The position numbers and the translations under genes were made by a program. Below, in pieces: positions 8,595 to 16,931 of a DNA stretch of 64,000 bases. Below the pieces are notes generated by a model that saw nothing but the letters and a program-made list of their open reading frames with translations, searched no databases and was not told the origin of the DNA. The stretch covers positions 124,001 through 188,000 of the forward strand of contig NZ_JARBDC010000088.1 of NCBI RefSeq assembly GCF_036577625.1, read 5' to 3'. Each line of letters opens with the position of its first letter. The stretch's first letter is position 1. The stretch comes from Paenibacillus_AB sp036577625. GTDB lineage: Bacteria > Bacillota > Bacilli > Paenibacillales > NBRC-103111.

Positions 8595-11500
8595 TCAAGC
8601 TTTATTTTTTCTTCTCATCAAAACCAAGCCCGCGAGCAAAGCGGCCAGCCCCACAGCGCCCAGGTTGTAAAAACTGGCGGCCGTGTTCGGCAATCGGTTC
8701 AGCGGCTTCTCCGGATCCGGTTTCTTGGTCGACGTTTCGACGCCGTGCTGTGCGGAAGGCGTTTCCGCCTCCGTATTTGTCGGCGTCGTGCCGGTTCCGG
8801 CATCCGTCGATGGCGTTTCGTTTCCGCTACCTGTCGAGGGCGTTCCGTCTCCGCCTCCCGTCGAAGGCGTTCCGCTTCCTCCGCCCGTCGACGGCGTTCC
8901 GTTTCCTCCGCCTGTCGATGGCGTTCCGTTTCCTCCGCCCGTCGAAGGCGTTCCGTTTCCTCCGCCTGTTGAAGGCGTTCCGCTTCCTCCGCCTGTCGAC
9001 GGTTCGTTCGGCGTTACGGGATCAGGGTTCGTACCTGGATCAGGGTCGGTTCCCGGGTCCGTTCCCGGATCCGTCACATTGATCGTGACTTTCGTCGTGA
9101 TCGTACCGCCCCGGCCGTCGCTCACCGTTACCGTGAAGCTGTCCGGGCCGACATAGCCCGGGTTCGGCACATACGTCCACGTCCCGTCCGGGTTCACCGT
9201 AACCGTTCCATGCTGCGGGTCGCTGCCTTTCGTGTACGTCAACGGATCGCCGTCCGGATCCGTTCCGTACACACTGCCGGTCACCGATGTATCTTTCGGC
9301 GCCGTTACGCTCACATCCCTAGCGGTTGGCGGCTGGTTCGGCTTTTCCGTCACATTGACCGTCACCGTCGTCTTTACGGTGCCGCCCTTCCCGTCACTGA
9401 CGATGACCGTGAAGCTGTCCGTCCCGACATAATTCGGATCGGGCACATACGTCCACGTCCCGTCCGGGTTTACCGTCACCGTACCGTGCTGCGGATCGCT
9501 GCCTTTCGTATACGTCAGCGGGTCGCCGTCCGGATCCGTTCCGTACACGGTGCCCGTCACCGACGTATTTTTCGGTGTCGTTGCGTTATAGGACGGTGGC
9601 ACCGTCGGCGACTCATTCGGCTTCTCCGTCACCTGGACCGTCACCGTCGAGGTCACGGTGCCGCCCCGGCCGTCGCTCACCGTTACCGTAAAGCTGTCCG
9701 TGCCGACATAGCCCGGATTCGGCACATAGCTCCACGTGCCGTCCGGGTTCACCGTCACTTTTCCGTGCTGCGGATCGCTGCCTTTCGTGTACGTCAACAG
9801 ATCCCCGTTCGGGTCCGTTCCGTACACGCTGCCGGTGACCGGCATATGGTTCGGCGTCGTGGCGCTATAGTTCGGCACCGTCGGCGCTTCATTCGGCTTG
9901 TCCGTCACTTGGACCTTGATCGTCGATGTCGTGACGCCGCCCTTGCCGTCGCTGACCGTTACCGTGAATAGATCCGGGCCGACGTAGCCCGGATTCGGGA
10001 CGTACGTCCATGAGCCGTCCGGATTCAGAACGACAGTGCCGTATTCCGGATTGCTTTCGATCATATACGTCAGCTTGTCGCCGGTATCCGGGTCGGTTCC
10101 ATACACGCTGCCGGTTACCGATGCGTCCTGCTGTGTCGTCACGTTGTAATTCGGCGCCGTCGGCGGTTCGTTCGGCGGCTCCGTCACCTGGACCGTCACC
10201 GTCGACGTCGTCGTTCCGCCCTTCCCGTCGCTGACCGTTACCGTGAAGCTGTCCGTACCGGTATACCCCGGATTCGGCACATACGTCCACGTCCCGTCCG
10301 GGTTCACCGTCACCATGCCGTACTGCGGATCGCTTCCTTTGGCAAACGTCAGCGGATCCCCATTCGGATCGGCACCATACACGCTGCCGGTTACCGACTC
10401 CGTGTTCCACGTCGACTCTTCGAAGTTTGGTGCTATCGGCGGCACGTTCACCCCGGACTCCACTACGCCCGATTCCCGAACTTCTTTTAGTCCGGTGAGC
10501 AAATTATCGTACTGGACGGCCGCTTTATTGGCTACATTCGTCGTTCCGGTTCCCGGGACCACTTTCACCTGAAATTGGACCGTCGTCCCCCCGGGCAGCT
10601 CGTCGGTATTCGGGATTCTTCCGCCTTGGGTTTGATCAGCCCCTACCCCCAGGCGAACAACAATCCGGTTATCCGCGGCCGAATATTCCCCTTGATCGTC
10701 TCCGGCGGCATCGGTCAAGGCTCCGCTGTTCGGTCCGGATACGATTTGAAGCGATCCCGGAACATATTCGGTTCCGGCGGGGATACTGTCCGTCAACAGC
10801 GCATGATCCGCTACGTCGCCTCCTTCGTTCTTAAACGTAACCGAATAGGTCAGGATACTCCCCTCCTGAACGCCGCTCGTCGGGGAAACGTTTTTGGTTA
10901 GAACGCCGCATGGCCCCGTTCCCAGAAAAACGTCGTCTAACAAATTTCCCCATAAAAGATTTCCATTTGAACTTTCAATAGCTTCAAACCCAAACCTCGT
11001 TAATATTTGTCCTTCAGGGACAGTGTAGGTTCCAGTATAATAAGTCCATTTATTATTGGTACTTTTCAATTGTTGAATAATCGGCAAACTGTTTGGCGGA
11101 ATATTGGGCGAACCTATTCGAAGTTGCATAGTATCGTATCCAAATTCGCCTCGATGAGCCAGTCGCCAATAAATGGTTTGACCTGGGACAGTCACTACAT
11201 CTTGATATAACATAGATGGTTGATTTGCGTTTAATTCCGCATATTGTTTTCCTTCTGCAGCAACAACAGGGATCGTTTGACCGTTTCCGCCAAGATTGGG
11301 ACCCAGGAACTCGTTGGAGTTTTGCATGATTTGAATCCATTTATCTGTCGCAGTAGTCTTCCAACCAGGAACCTCATCTTCATGAAAATACATCCAAGCA
11401 GGCATATCACCGACATTTCGTGCCAATGGCGTCTCAAAACTACCATTTATGAGAGCTACCCGTCCTTGGCATACATTCAAGCCTTGCTCGGCCGCTTGTG

Positions 11501-11603
11501 CAGTCTCCATCCCGAAATTCGTAAACGGGAGGATCGGTAATAAATTGGATAGGATAAAACCGGTCGTAACAAGGGCTGCGGCTCGTTTGTTAAGCCAACT
11601 CAC
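8595..11603 (-). CDS. LPNTA-anchored modular surface adhesin, paralogue 2
   Basis: I place the start at GTG 11603, because AGAGGAGG stands ten bases before it and it gives a clean signal peptide (MSWLNKRAAALV...TAQAAE). The frame is open further upstream to 11663 without such support. The mature protein, about 1002 residues in all, has a head of about 200 residues beginning NGSFETP and rich in beta strands, like jelly-roll carbohydrate-binding or DUF642-type domains. One DUF11 repeat follows, then five Big_9-type Ig modules, a short PGTD linker, seven STGGGxGTP-like nonapeptides, LPNTA, a transmembrane helix and RRKNKA. It should be secreted and covalently anchored by a class D-type sortase. 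The tail is nearly the same as in its neighbours, while the head is unrelated, which points to domain shuffling on a common stalk. Confidence 0.92.
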   Translation of the reverse strand: MSWLNKRAAALVTTGFILSNLLPILPFTNFGMETAQAAEQGLNVCQGRVALINGSFETPLARNVGDMPAWMYFHEDEVPGWKTTATDKWIQIMQNSNEFLGPNLGGNGQTIPVVAAEGKQYAELNANQPSMLYQDVVTVPGQTIYWRLAHRGEFGYDTMQLRIGSPNIPPNSLPIIQQLKSTNNKWTYYTGTYTVPEGQILTRFGFEAIESSNGNLLWGNLLDDVFLGTGPCGVLTKNVSPTSGVQEGSILTYSVTFKNEGGDVADHALLTDSIPAGTEYVPGSLQIVSGPNSGALTDAAGDDQGEYSAADNRIVVRLGVGADQTQGGRIPNTDELPGGTTVQFQVKVVPGTGTTNVANKAAVQYDNLLTGLKEVRESGVVESGVNVPPIAPNFEESTWNTESVTGSVYGADPNGDPLTFAKGSDPQYGMVTVNPDGTWTYVPNPGYTGTDSFTVTVSDGKGGTTTSTVTVQVTEPPNEPPTAPNYNVTTQQDASVTGSVYGTDPDTGDKLTYMIESNPEYGTVVLNPDGSWTYVPNPGYVGPDLFTVTVSDGKGGVTTSTIKVQVTDKPNEAPTVPNYSATTPNHMPVTGSVYGTDPNGDLLTYTKGSDPQHGKVTVNPDGTWSYVPNPGYVGTDSFTVTVSDGRGGTVTSTVTVQVTEKPNESPTVPPSYNATTPKNTSVTGTVYGTDPDGDPLTYTKGSDPQHGTVTVNPDGTWTYVPDPNYVGTDSFTVIVSDGKGGTVKTTVTVNVTEKPNQPPTARDVSVTAPKDTSVTGSVYGTDPDGDPLTYTKGSDPQHGTVTVNPDGTWTYVPNPGYVGPDSFTVTVSDGRGGTITTKVTINVTDPGTDPGTDPDPGTNPDPVTPNEPSTGGGSGTPSTGGGNGTPSTGGGNGTPSTGGGNGTPSTGGGSGTPSTGGGDGTPSTGSGNETPSTDAGTGTTPTNTEAETPSAQHGVETSTKKPDPEKPLNRLPNTAASFYNLGAVGLAALLAGLVLMRRKNKA
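8830..9000 (-). repeat. 27-bp tandem repeats coding STGGGNGTP
   Basis: Six to seven units of 27 bp encode STGGG(N/S/D)GTP ahead of the LPNTA signal. Units are mixed GNG and GSG types, different in order from those of the neighbouring genes. Confidence 0.9.
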
Positions 11604-11697
11604 TTCATTCTCGCCTCCTCTACGATGTTCCATAAACTCACTCGCTGTCCAACTCCAAATCAAAATTTAGCGCCGCCTTTAGTTTTGTTTTTTCATC

Positions 11698-11868
11698 ACC
11701 TCTTTTTGCCATCGTTTGACAAATTTCTGCGCGATATGCGAAAACCCTTTGCAATTTGATAAAAACAATCCATAATAACCAATTGTTCACAACAAATTAA
11801 CTAGAAATGAAAATGTAAATAGTACAAACAATCTACAAAAATGAAAATGATTATAACTTCCGACTTTC
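11698..11868 (-). promoter_or_regulatory. Conserved leader block, copy 2
   Basis: This is upstream of paralogue 2 and aligns with copies 1 and 3 along its length. The invariant core GTGAACAATTGGTTATTATGG is followed by CATATCGCGCAGAAA and TTTGTCAAACGATGG. It ends in AAGAGGTG and the mini frame ATG-AAA-AAA-CAA-AAC-TAA, about 80 bases before the gene's own ribosome-binding site. Confidence 0.65.
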
Positions 11869-11900
11869 CCGATAATATTTTGTATCTGCAAACCCTCATA

Positions 11901-11946
11901 TAAAAAGCAAGCTGTTCCCGCTGAAGGGGAACATACTTGCTTTTTC
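11901..11946 (-). terminator. Intrinsic terminator of paralogue 3
   Basis: AAGCAAGTATGTTCCCC pairs with GGGAACAGCTTGCTTTTT just beyond the stop at 11956. It is related in sequence to the terminators at 4681 and 8541. Confidence 0.75.
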
Positions 11947-11955
11947 CGTGTACGA

Positions 11956-14900
11956 TCAAGCTTTATTTTTTCTTCTCGTCAAAACCAAGCCCGCGAGCAA
12001 GGCGGCCAGCCCCACAGCGCCCAGGTTGTAATAACTGGCGGCCGTGTTCGGCAATCGGTTCAGCGGCTTCTCCGGATCCGGTTTCTTGGTCGACGTTTCG
12101 ACGCCGTGCTGTGCGGAAGGCGTTTCCGTCTTCGTATTTGTCGGCGTCGTGCCGGTTCCGGCATCCGTCGAAGGCGTTCCGTTGCCTTCGCCTGTCGACG
12201 GCGTTCCGTTTCCTCCGCCCGTCGACGGCGTTCCGCTTCCTCCGCCTGTTGAAGGCGTTCCGCTTCCTCCGCCCGTCGATGGCGTTCCGCTTCCTCCGCC
12301 TGTCGATGGCGTTCCGCTTCCTCCGCCCGTCGAAGGCGTTCCGCTTCCTCCGCCCGTCGAAGGCGTTCCGCTTCCTCCGCCCGTCGACGGTTCGTTCGGC
12401 GTTACGGGGTCAGGATTCGTACCTGGATCGGTTCCAGGGTCCGTGCCCGGATCCGTTCCTGGGTTCGTTCCAGGATCGGTTCCAGGGTCGGTTCCCGGGT
12501 CCGTTCCCGGATCCGTCACATTGATCGTGACTTTTGTCGTGATCGTACCGCCCCGGCCGTCGCTCACCGTTACCGTGAAGCTGTCCGGGCCGACATAGCC
12601 CGGGTTCGGCACATACGTCCACGTCCCGTCCGGGTTCACCGTAACCGTTCCATGCTGCGGGTCGCTTCCTTTCGTATACGTCAGCGGATCGCCGTCCGGA
12701 TCCGTGCCGTACACGCTTCCCGTTACCGACGTATCTTTCGGCGTCGTTACGCTCACATCCCGCGCGGTCGGCGGTTTGTTCGGCTTCTCCGTGACGCCGA
12801 CCGTCACCGTCGATGTCGCCGTACCGCCTCGGCCGTCGCTCACCGTTACCGTAAAGCTGTCCGGGCCGACATAGCCCGGATTCGGTACATACGTCCACGT
12901 GCCGTCCGGATATACCGTCACCGTTCCGTGCTGCGGACCGCTTCCTTTCGTATACGTCAACTCATCCCCGTTCGGGTCGGTTCCGCGCACGCTGCCGCTT
13001 ACCGGCACGTGGTTCGGCGTCGTGACATTATAATTCGGTACCGTCGGCGGCTCGTTCGGCTTGTCCGTCACCTGAACCGTCACTGTCGACGTCGTGACTC
13101 CGCCCTTCCCGTCGCTGACCGTCACCGTGAATATATCCGGGCCGACGTAGCCCGGATTCGGGACGTACGTCCATGTGCCGTCCGGATTCAGAACGACAGT
13201 GCCCTGTTTCGGATTGCTTTCGATCGCATACGTCAGCGGGTTGCCGTCCGGATCCGTTCCATACACGCTGCCGGTTACCGATGCGTCCCGCTGCGTCGTT
13301 ACGCTGTAATTCGGCGCCGTCGGCGGTTCGTTCGGCGGTTCCGTGACGCCAATCGTCACCGTCGACGTCGTCGTTCCGCCCTTCCCGTCGCTTACCGTTA
13401 CCGTGAAGCTGTCCGGGCCGGTATAATCGGGATGCGGTACATACGTCCATGTGCCGTCCGGGTTCACCGTCACCGTACCGTGCTGCGGATCGCTTCCTTT
13501 CGAAAATGTCAGCTGATCGCCGTCCGAATCGACGCCATAAACGCTTCCGGTCACCGACGTATTTTTCCACGTCGATTGTTCGAAGTTCGGTGCGATCGGC
13601 ATTTGGTTGGACGGATATACCTTCACTACTTCTTCCGGCTTGTCCGGGGTGACGATATTGCCGCCATTCACCGCGGCTACATTTCGAATGTCTTGGCCGG
13701 CTTGACCTGCTTTGACGATCGTTTGAAATTGAACCGTATGCCAGATGGTGTCTGTAATGTCGCCGAGCTGTCCGACGACCTGACCTGCGGCATAATGCCC
13801 TTTGTCGTCCCCTTCCGCATCGGTGACGGTTACGCCGTCGACCTGCAAGCTGCCGGGCACGTAATCCAGACCTTCCGGAAGGTTGTCGGAGATGGCCAGG
13901 TTTTTCACCAGACTGCCTTCTACCGTGTTTCGGGTCTTGATCATGTACAGCAGCGTATCGCCGACTTCCGGATGAGCCGCATCGGTATTACCGACCGCTT
14001 TTTGTTGAATGGCTGCCGTTTTATTTGATTCAAGCAATGGAGGATTAAGATTGACGTGAATCGTGATTGTCGTTTCTATCGTTCCGCCATGCCCATCATC
14101 AACAATGACCGTAAAAGTATCATCGCCAACATAGCCTGCATTTGGCGTATACGTCCATGTACCGTCCGGATTAACCGTTACCGTACCGTGGCTCGGCGAA
14201 TTACCGGCTCGGTAGGTTAAACTGTCGCCATCCGGATCCGTCCCGCTTACTTGTCCCGATACCGGTGTATTTGCCGTCGTGGTCTTCGTATCGCCAGGCG
14301 CGGCCGGTATCTGGTTATTGGCCGGAATGGTTGCGGAATCGTTGGCGCAGCCGACGGTGGCCGAAATCGTAATGTCCTTGGAATGATCGGCATTTTTCAA
14401 GACAGCTTGAATCTTTCCGTCTGCACCCGATACTAGGTTCGTTACAGGCTCTCCGTTCGGTCCGGTCAGCACTCCTACGGTTGAAGTAAACGTATCCAGC
14501 GGCGCATCGGGAACCGGATGACCTAACGGATCCAGCAGAGCTACCGTAACACGATATTCCGACCGCTTATCGGTCGGCTCTGTCGTTAAATTCATACTGC
14601 TCGGTAACTGCTTGTAATTATTTTGCGGATCGAGCGTACTAATAGGTGCGTAATCATTTACAAAATACCAGCTATAAATATCGTGATTCTCGTAATTCGG
14701 GTACCCTGTCGAAGCGGTAAAACCGCCATAATACGGTTTTCCATCGAAGATGGCGCCAAGATCTATGTTGTTTACGTTTAATATTTCTTTAGCGCTTGCC
14801 CGGTCCGGCGAAGTACCTAGACGAACCTGAACATTCCGGGTTAAACCATTATAGTCGATCCATGTGTAATACCGGGTTCCGTCAGATAAAACAAAATGGG

Positions 14901-15474
14901 TGCCATTAACGGAATTATACTGATTCAAATCCGTAAACCAGCCGGCCTGATTTAAAATCTCCCCGTTTTCCGCAAGTCCGATGTAATTTGCAGAAGGATC
15001 TTTAGCTACCGCGTTTAGGAAGGTATCGTATTTAACGGCAAAACTGGTTTTAATACCGTAATAGCCCAAACCGCCTCCGATCGATTGCGGACTGGATGTA
15101 TCGGCCTGGATCGTAAACGTCAGTCCGTCGCTTGCACCCGCGGCGCTTGGATTGCTCATTTTAAATGAAAAGGCTGTGCTGAAGGAATAATTGTTTTTAG
15201 GACATATCGCACTTTTGTTAAAAACGGCTCCGCTCTGTTCCGTAGTTGTCGGTGTCAATCGTATAAAATTCATCCCTACGGGAACTTCGGCAGAGCCGTT
15301 TTCTGCAAACAACTGACTAAAAGTATCGTTGGAGAATCCGTCAAATTTATGAGTCAGCCAATCCGCGGCAGCCGCCTTTGCATTTTGATGGTGCAACGGT
15401 AAAATCGGACTAAGTACGATTAGAAAAGCTGTCAAACCTTTAAAAATCCGATTCAGTATTGATTTTGGTTTCAA
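11956..15474 (-). CDS. LPNTA-anchored L-type lectin adhesin, paralogue 3
   Basis: This is a 1172-residue protein starting at TTG 15474 with AAGGAGGGG upstream. After a signal peptide (1-35) the head (about 36-290) has bacterial legume-lectin features (SDGLTFTIQ, GLGYYGI, FAVKYDTF), so it probably binds glycans. A Big_1/invasin-like Ig domain follows (about 300-395), then a Big_9 module, a DUF11 repeat, four more Big_9 modules, PGTD and STGGGSGTP linkers, LPNTA, a membrane helix and RRKNKA. From the DUF11 repeat to the end it is almost identical to paralogue 1, including the coding DNA, which implies recent duplication or gene conversion. It is transcribed alone: its own leader block lies upstream and a terminator lies downstream. 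Confidence 0.93.
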   Translation of the reverse strand: MKPKSILNRIFKGLTAFLIVLSPILPLHHQNAKAAAADWLTHKFDGFSNDTFSQLFAENGSAEVPVGMNFIRLTPTTTEQSGAVFNKSAICPKNNYSFSTAFSFKMSNPSAAGASDGLTFTIQADTSSPQSIGGGLGYYGIKTSFAVKYDTFLNAVAKDPSANYIGLAENGEILNQAGWFTDLNQYNSVNGTHFVLSDGTRYYTWIDYNGLTRNVQVRLGTSPDRASAKEILNVNNIDLGAIFDGKPYYGGFTASTGYPNYENHDIYSWYFVNDYAPISTLDPQNNYKQLPSSMNLTTEPTDKRSEYRVTVALLDPLGHPVPDAPLDTFTSTVGVLTGPNGEPVTNLVSGADGKIQAVLKNADHSKDITISATVGCANDSATIPANNQIPAAPGDTKTTTANTPVSGQVSGTDPDGDSLTYRAGNSPSHGTVTVNPDGTWTYTPNAGYVGDDTFTVIVDDGHGGTIETTITIHVNLNPPLLESNKTAAIQQKAVGNTDAAHPEVGDTLLYMIKTRNTVEGSLVKNLAISDNLPEGLDYVPGSLQVDGVTVTDAEGDDKGHYAAGQVVGQLGDITDTIWHTVQFQTIVKAGQAGQDIRNVAAVNGGNIVTPDKPEEVVKVYPSNQMPIAPNFEQSTWKNTSVTGSVYGVDSDGDQLTFSKGSDPQHGTVTVNPDGTWTYVPHPDYTGPDSFTVTVSDGKGGTTTSTVTIGVTEPPNEPPTAPNYSVTTQRDASVTGSVYGTDPDGNPLTYAIESNPKQGTVVLNPDGTWTYVPNPGYVGPDIFTVTVSDGKGGVTTSTVTVQVTDKPNEPPTVPNYNVTTPNHVPVSGSVRGTDPNGDELTYTKGSGPQHGTVTVYPDGTWTYVPNPGYVGPDSFTVTVSDGRGGTATSTVTVGVTEKPNKPPTARDVSVTTPKDTSVTGSVYGTDPDGDPLTYTKGSDPQHGTVTVNPDGTWTYVPNPGYVGPDSFTVTVSDGRGGTITTKVTINVTDPGTDPGTDPGTDPGTNPGTDPGTDPGTDPGTNPDPVTPNEPSTGGGSGTPSTGGGSGTPSTGGGSGTPSTGGGSGTPSTGGGSGTPSTGGGSGTPSTGGGNGTPSTGEGNGTPSTDAGTGTTPTNTKTETPSAQHGVETSTKKPDPEKPLNRLPNTAASYYNLGAVGLAALLAGLVLTRRKNKA
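12180..12395 (-). repeat. 27-bp tandem repeats coding STGGGSGTP
   Basis: Eight or so 27-bp units encode STGGG(S/N)GTP. Next to it (about 12410-12515) a 12-bp unit encodes PGTD/PGTN repeats. Both arrays occur in the other paralogues with different unit counts. Confidence 0.9.
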
Positions 15475-15589
15475 AGTGTACTCCCCTCCTTATTAGCCGC
15501 CTATATGTTTTTATTTTGCTGCGGGAGTATTTGCTTTTTGTTGGTTATTCCTCAAGATTTGCATCCGGGTCTTACATGCTCAAGCATGA

Positions 15590-15660
15590 TTAGCGGTGTC
15601 GTTCGTTAAGCTGATCATTTCATTTCATTCTTCCTCCTCTATGATTCATGTCCAATTACC
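15590..15660 (-). pseudogene. Relic of a paralogue-2-like 5' end
   Basis: The minus-strand stretch with AGAGGAGG, AATGAA and AGCTTAACGAACGA aligns with the ribosome-binding site and first codons of paralogue 2 (AGAGGAGG, GAATGAA, GGCTTAACAAACGA). Here the frame stops after about 12 codons, and paralogue 3 begins about 150 bases further on with a different signal peptide. I read it as a truncated gene start left when the lectin head replaced an older one. Confidence 0.5.
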
Positions 15661-15707
15661 AAATCTAAAAATTGGCGCCGTATCTAGCTTCGTATGTTCA
15701 TCACCTC

Positions 15708-15870
15708 TTTTTTCCCATCGTTTGACAAATTTCTGCGCAATATGCGAAATCCCTCTGCAATTCGATTAAAATAATCCATCATAACCAATTGTTCACAACG
15801 AATGAACTAGAAATAAAATTGTAAATAGTAAAAACAATCTAACTAAATAAAATTATATTTCCCGACTTTC
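15708..15870 (-). promoter_or_regulatory. Conserved leader block, copy 3
   Basis: This is upstream of paralogue 3. Same order of conserved words as copies 1 and 2: TACTATTTACAATTT, TTTCTAG, TTGTGAACAATTGG, TATGATGG, CATATTGCGCAGAAA, TTTGTCAAACGATGG, AAGAGGTG, then the mini frame ATG-AAC-ATA-CGA-AGC-TAG. A -10-like TATGAT lies just after GTGAACAATTGG, so this motif may overlap the promoter. Confidence 0.65.
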
Positions 15871-16192
15871 GACTGGTACCATCGATCAGTTCTTAAAAAC
15901 GGAAATAGCAAGCTGTTCCGTCCAAATGGGAAATCCTTTGTCCGATCGCGACAATCGGCCATAAACGTTTGCCGCCGAATCTAGTTCCGCGAGTTATTCT
16001 ATTTTTATCATTTTTATAGAAAATCCGGTTTTGGCGGAGATCTCAAACCGAAATGCGGCCGGTCGTCCGCACCAATTTGCGCCGAAATTCCACGCATGCC
16101 GGGTCGAAAATCCGCTTATTCGTATAGCGATGACTAAACTTTATTTCGCTTTTCATAACGTTCATACAGTTTCAGATACGGGAGGTTTCGAT

Positions 16193-16418
16193 ATGGAAAT
16201 CCGGTTATCCGTTCAAATGCTTCGACTTCGCCCGGTCGGCAGAGCTGTCCGACTTCGTCGTGCCGACGGACGCGCCCCGCTATTCCGAGCGGCTGCCGGA
16301 AACCGCTTCGCGGCTCGAAGCGAACCGGGAGCAGGCGGCGGAGCGTATGCGCAGGTACCGCACCCTATACCGGCCCCGCCTGGAAGTTCCGTTCGAGCAA
16401 AGCCTGTTTTTCGAATGA
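16193..16418 (+). pseudogene. Small gene (~74 aa) with a frameshift at codon 2
   Basis: An ATG at 16193 has an ideal GGGAGG ribosome-binding site, but its own frame gives an arginine-rich product with wrong codon use. One base later the frame from AAA 16197 to TGA 16416 reads like a normal local gene: it begins KSGYPFKCFDFARS and ends RPRLEVPFEQSLFFE, with strong G/C at third positions. That frame has no start codon of its own back to an upstream TGA. One extra G at 16195-16196 (ATG-GAAA instead of ATG-AAA) explains all of this. It is either a fresh frameshift or a sequence error. I know no family for the product, a hydrophilic arginine- and glutamate-rich protein. Confidence 0.6.
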
Positions 16419-16431
16419 TGCGTGCGCAAGT

Positions 16432-16461
16432 GCCGCCGGAAAAAACGCTCCGGCGGTTCTT
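16432..16461 (+). terminator. Probable terminator of the small frameshifted gene
   Basis: GCCGCCGGA pairs with TCCGGCGGT, followed by TCTTTG, 14 bases after the stop at 16416. The T-run is weak. Confidence 0.45.
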
Positions 16462-16595
16462 TGCGCGCAGGCCCGTCCGCCGGCGCACGGGGAGGGAACG
16501 GGGCGGCCCGTCAAGACATTTCTTCCTAATCCGGCCCCTCCGATATCCTGGTGAGCTTTTCTCGACTTCATTCCGCTTCTTCACCTCTTCGGAAA

Positions 16596-16797
16596 ACGGC
16601 TAACGAACCCCTGTATCGTTATCGGAGCCGAAAGCGGAGGTTTGAATTTGTAACGAATTCTTGTAACGCTATTGCCGGCAAAATCGGACCGTTTCCTCCT
16701 GCTTTCGGCTCGATAGCGATATCCAGATTCGTTAGCCTGGAAAAATGATCGTTTTTCCGCCAATAAGCGTCTCACGATTCGTAAGCCGTCGCCCCTG
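16596..16797. repeat. MITE-like intergenic repeat A, copy 1
   Basis: About 200 bp, bounded by GGCTAACGAA and the near-complement TTCGTAAGCC. It shares its whole length with 47611-47804, including TTTGAATTTGTAACGAA, GCTATTGCCGGCAAA, TTTCGGCTCGATA and GATCGTTTTTCCGCC. It encodes no protein. Confidence 0.75.
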
Positions 16798-16873
16798 AAT
16801 CGAAAAGCTGCCGAATAGCGACCGGAAGCTCCTATGAAAGCAATGGGTGCCGATTGTCCCCCGCCGCCCTTTA

Positions 16874-16918
16874 AAAAAGGGTCCCCTGCCGCCAAAACGG
16901 CCCGGGGACCCCTTCTTT
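16874..16918 (-). terminator. Intrinsic terminator of the APH-fold kinase gene
   Basis: On the minus strand GGGGTCCCC...GGGGACCC is followed by TTTTTT, 20 bases beyond the stop at 16932. Confidence 0.85.
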
Positions 16919-16931
16919 TTGTCTCGCGCGC

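Noticed and set aside
11604..11663. N-terminal extension of paralogue 2 to 11663
   Set aside because: No ribosome-binding site there, and it would put the signal peptide behind a hydrophilic stretch; GTG 11603 has AGAGGAGG and a standard signal peptide.
16213..16603. Overlapping long frames on both strands over the small frameshifted gene
   Set aside because: Their codon use is atypical; only the +1-shifted frame ending at 16418 looks native.
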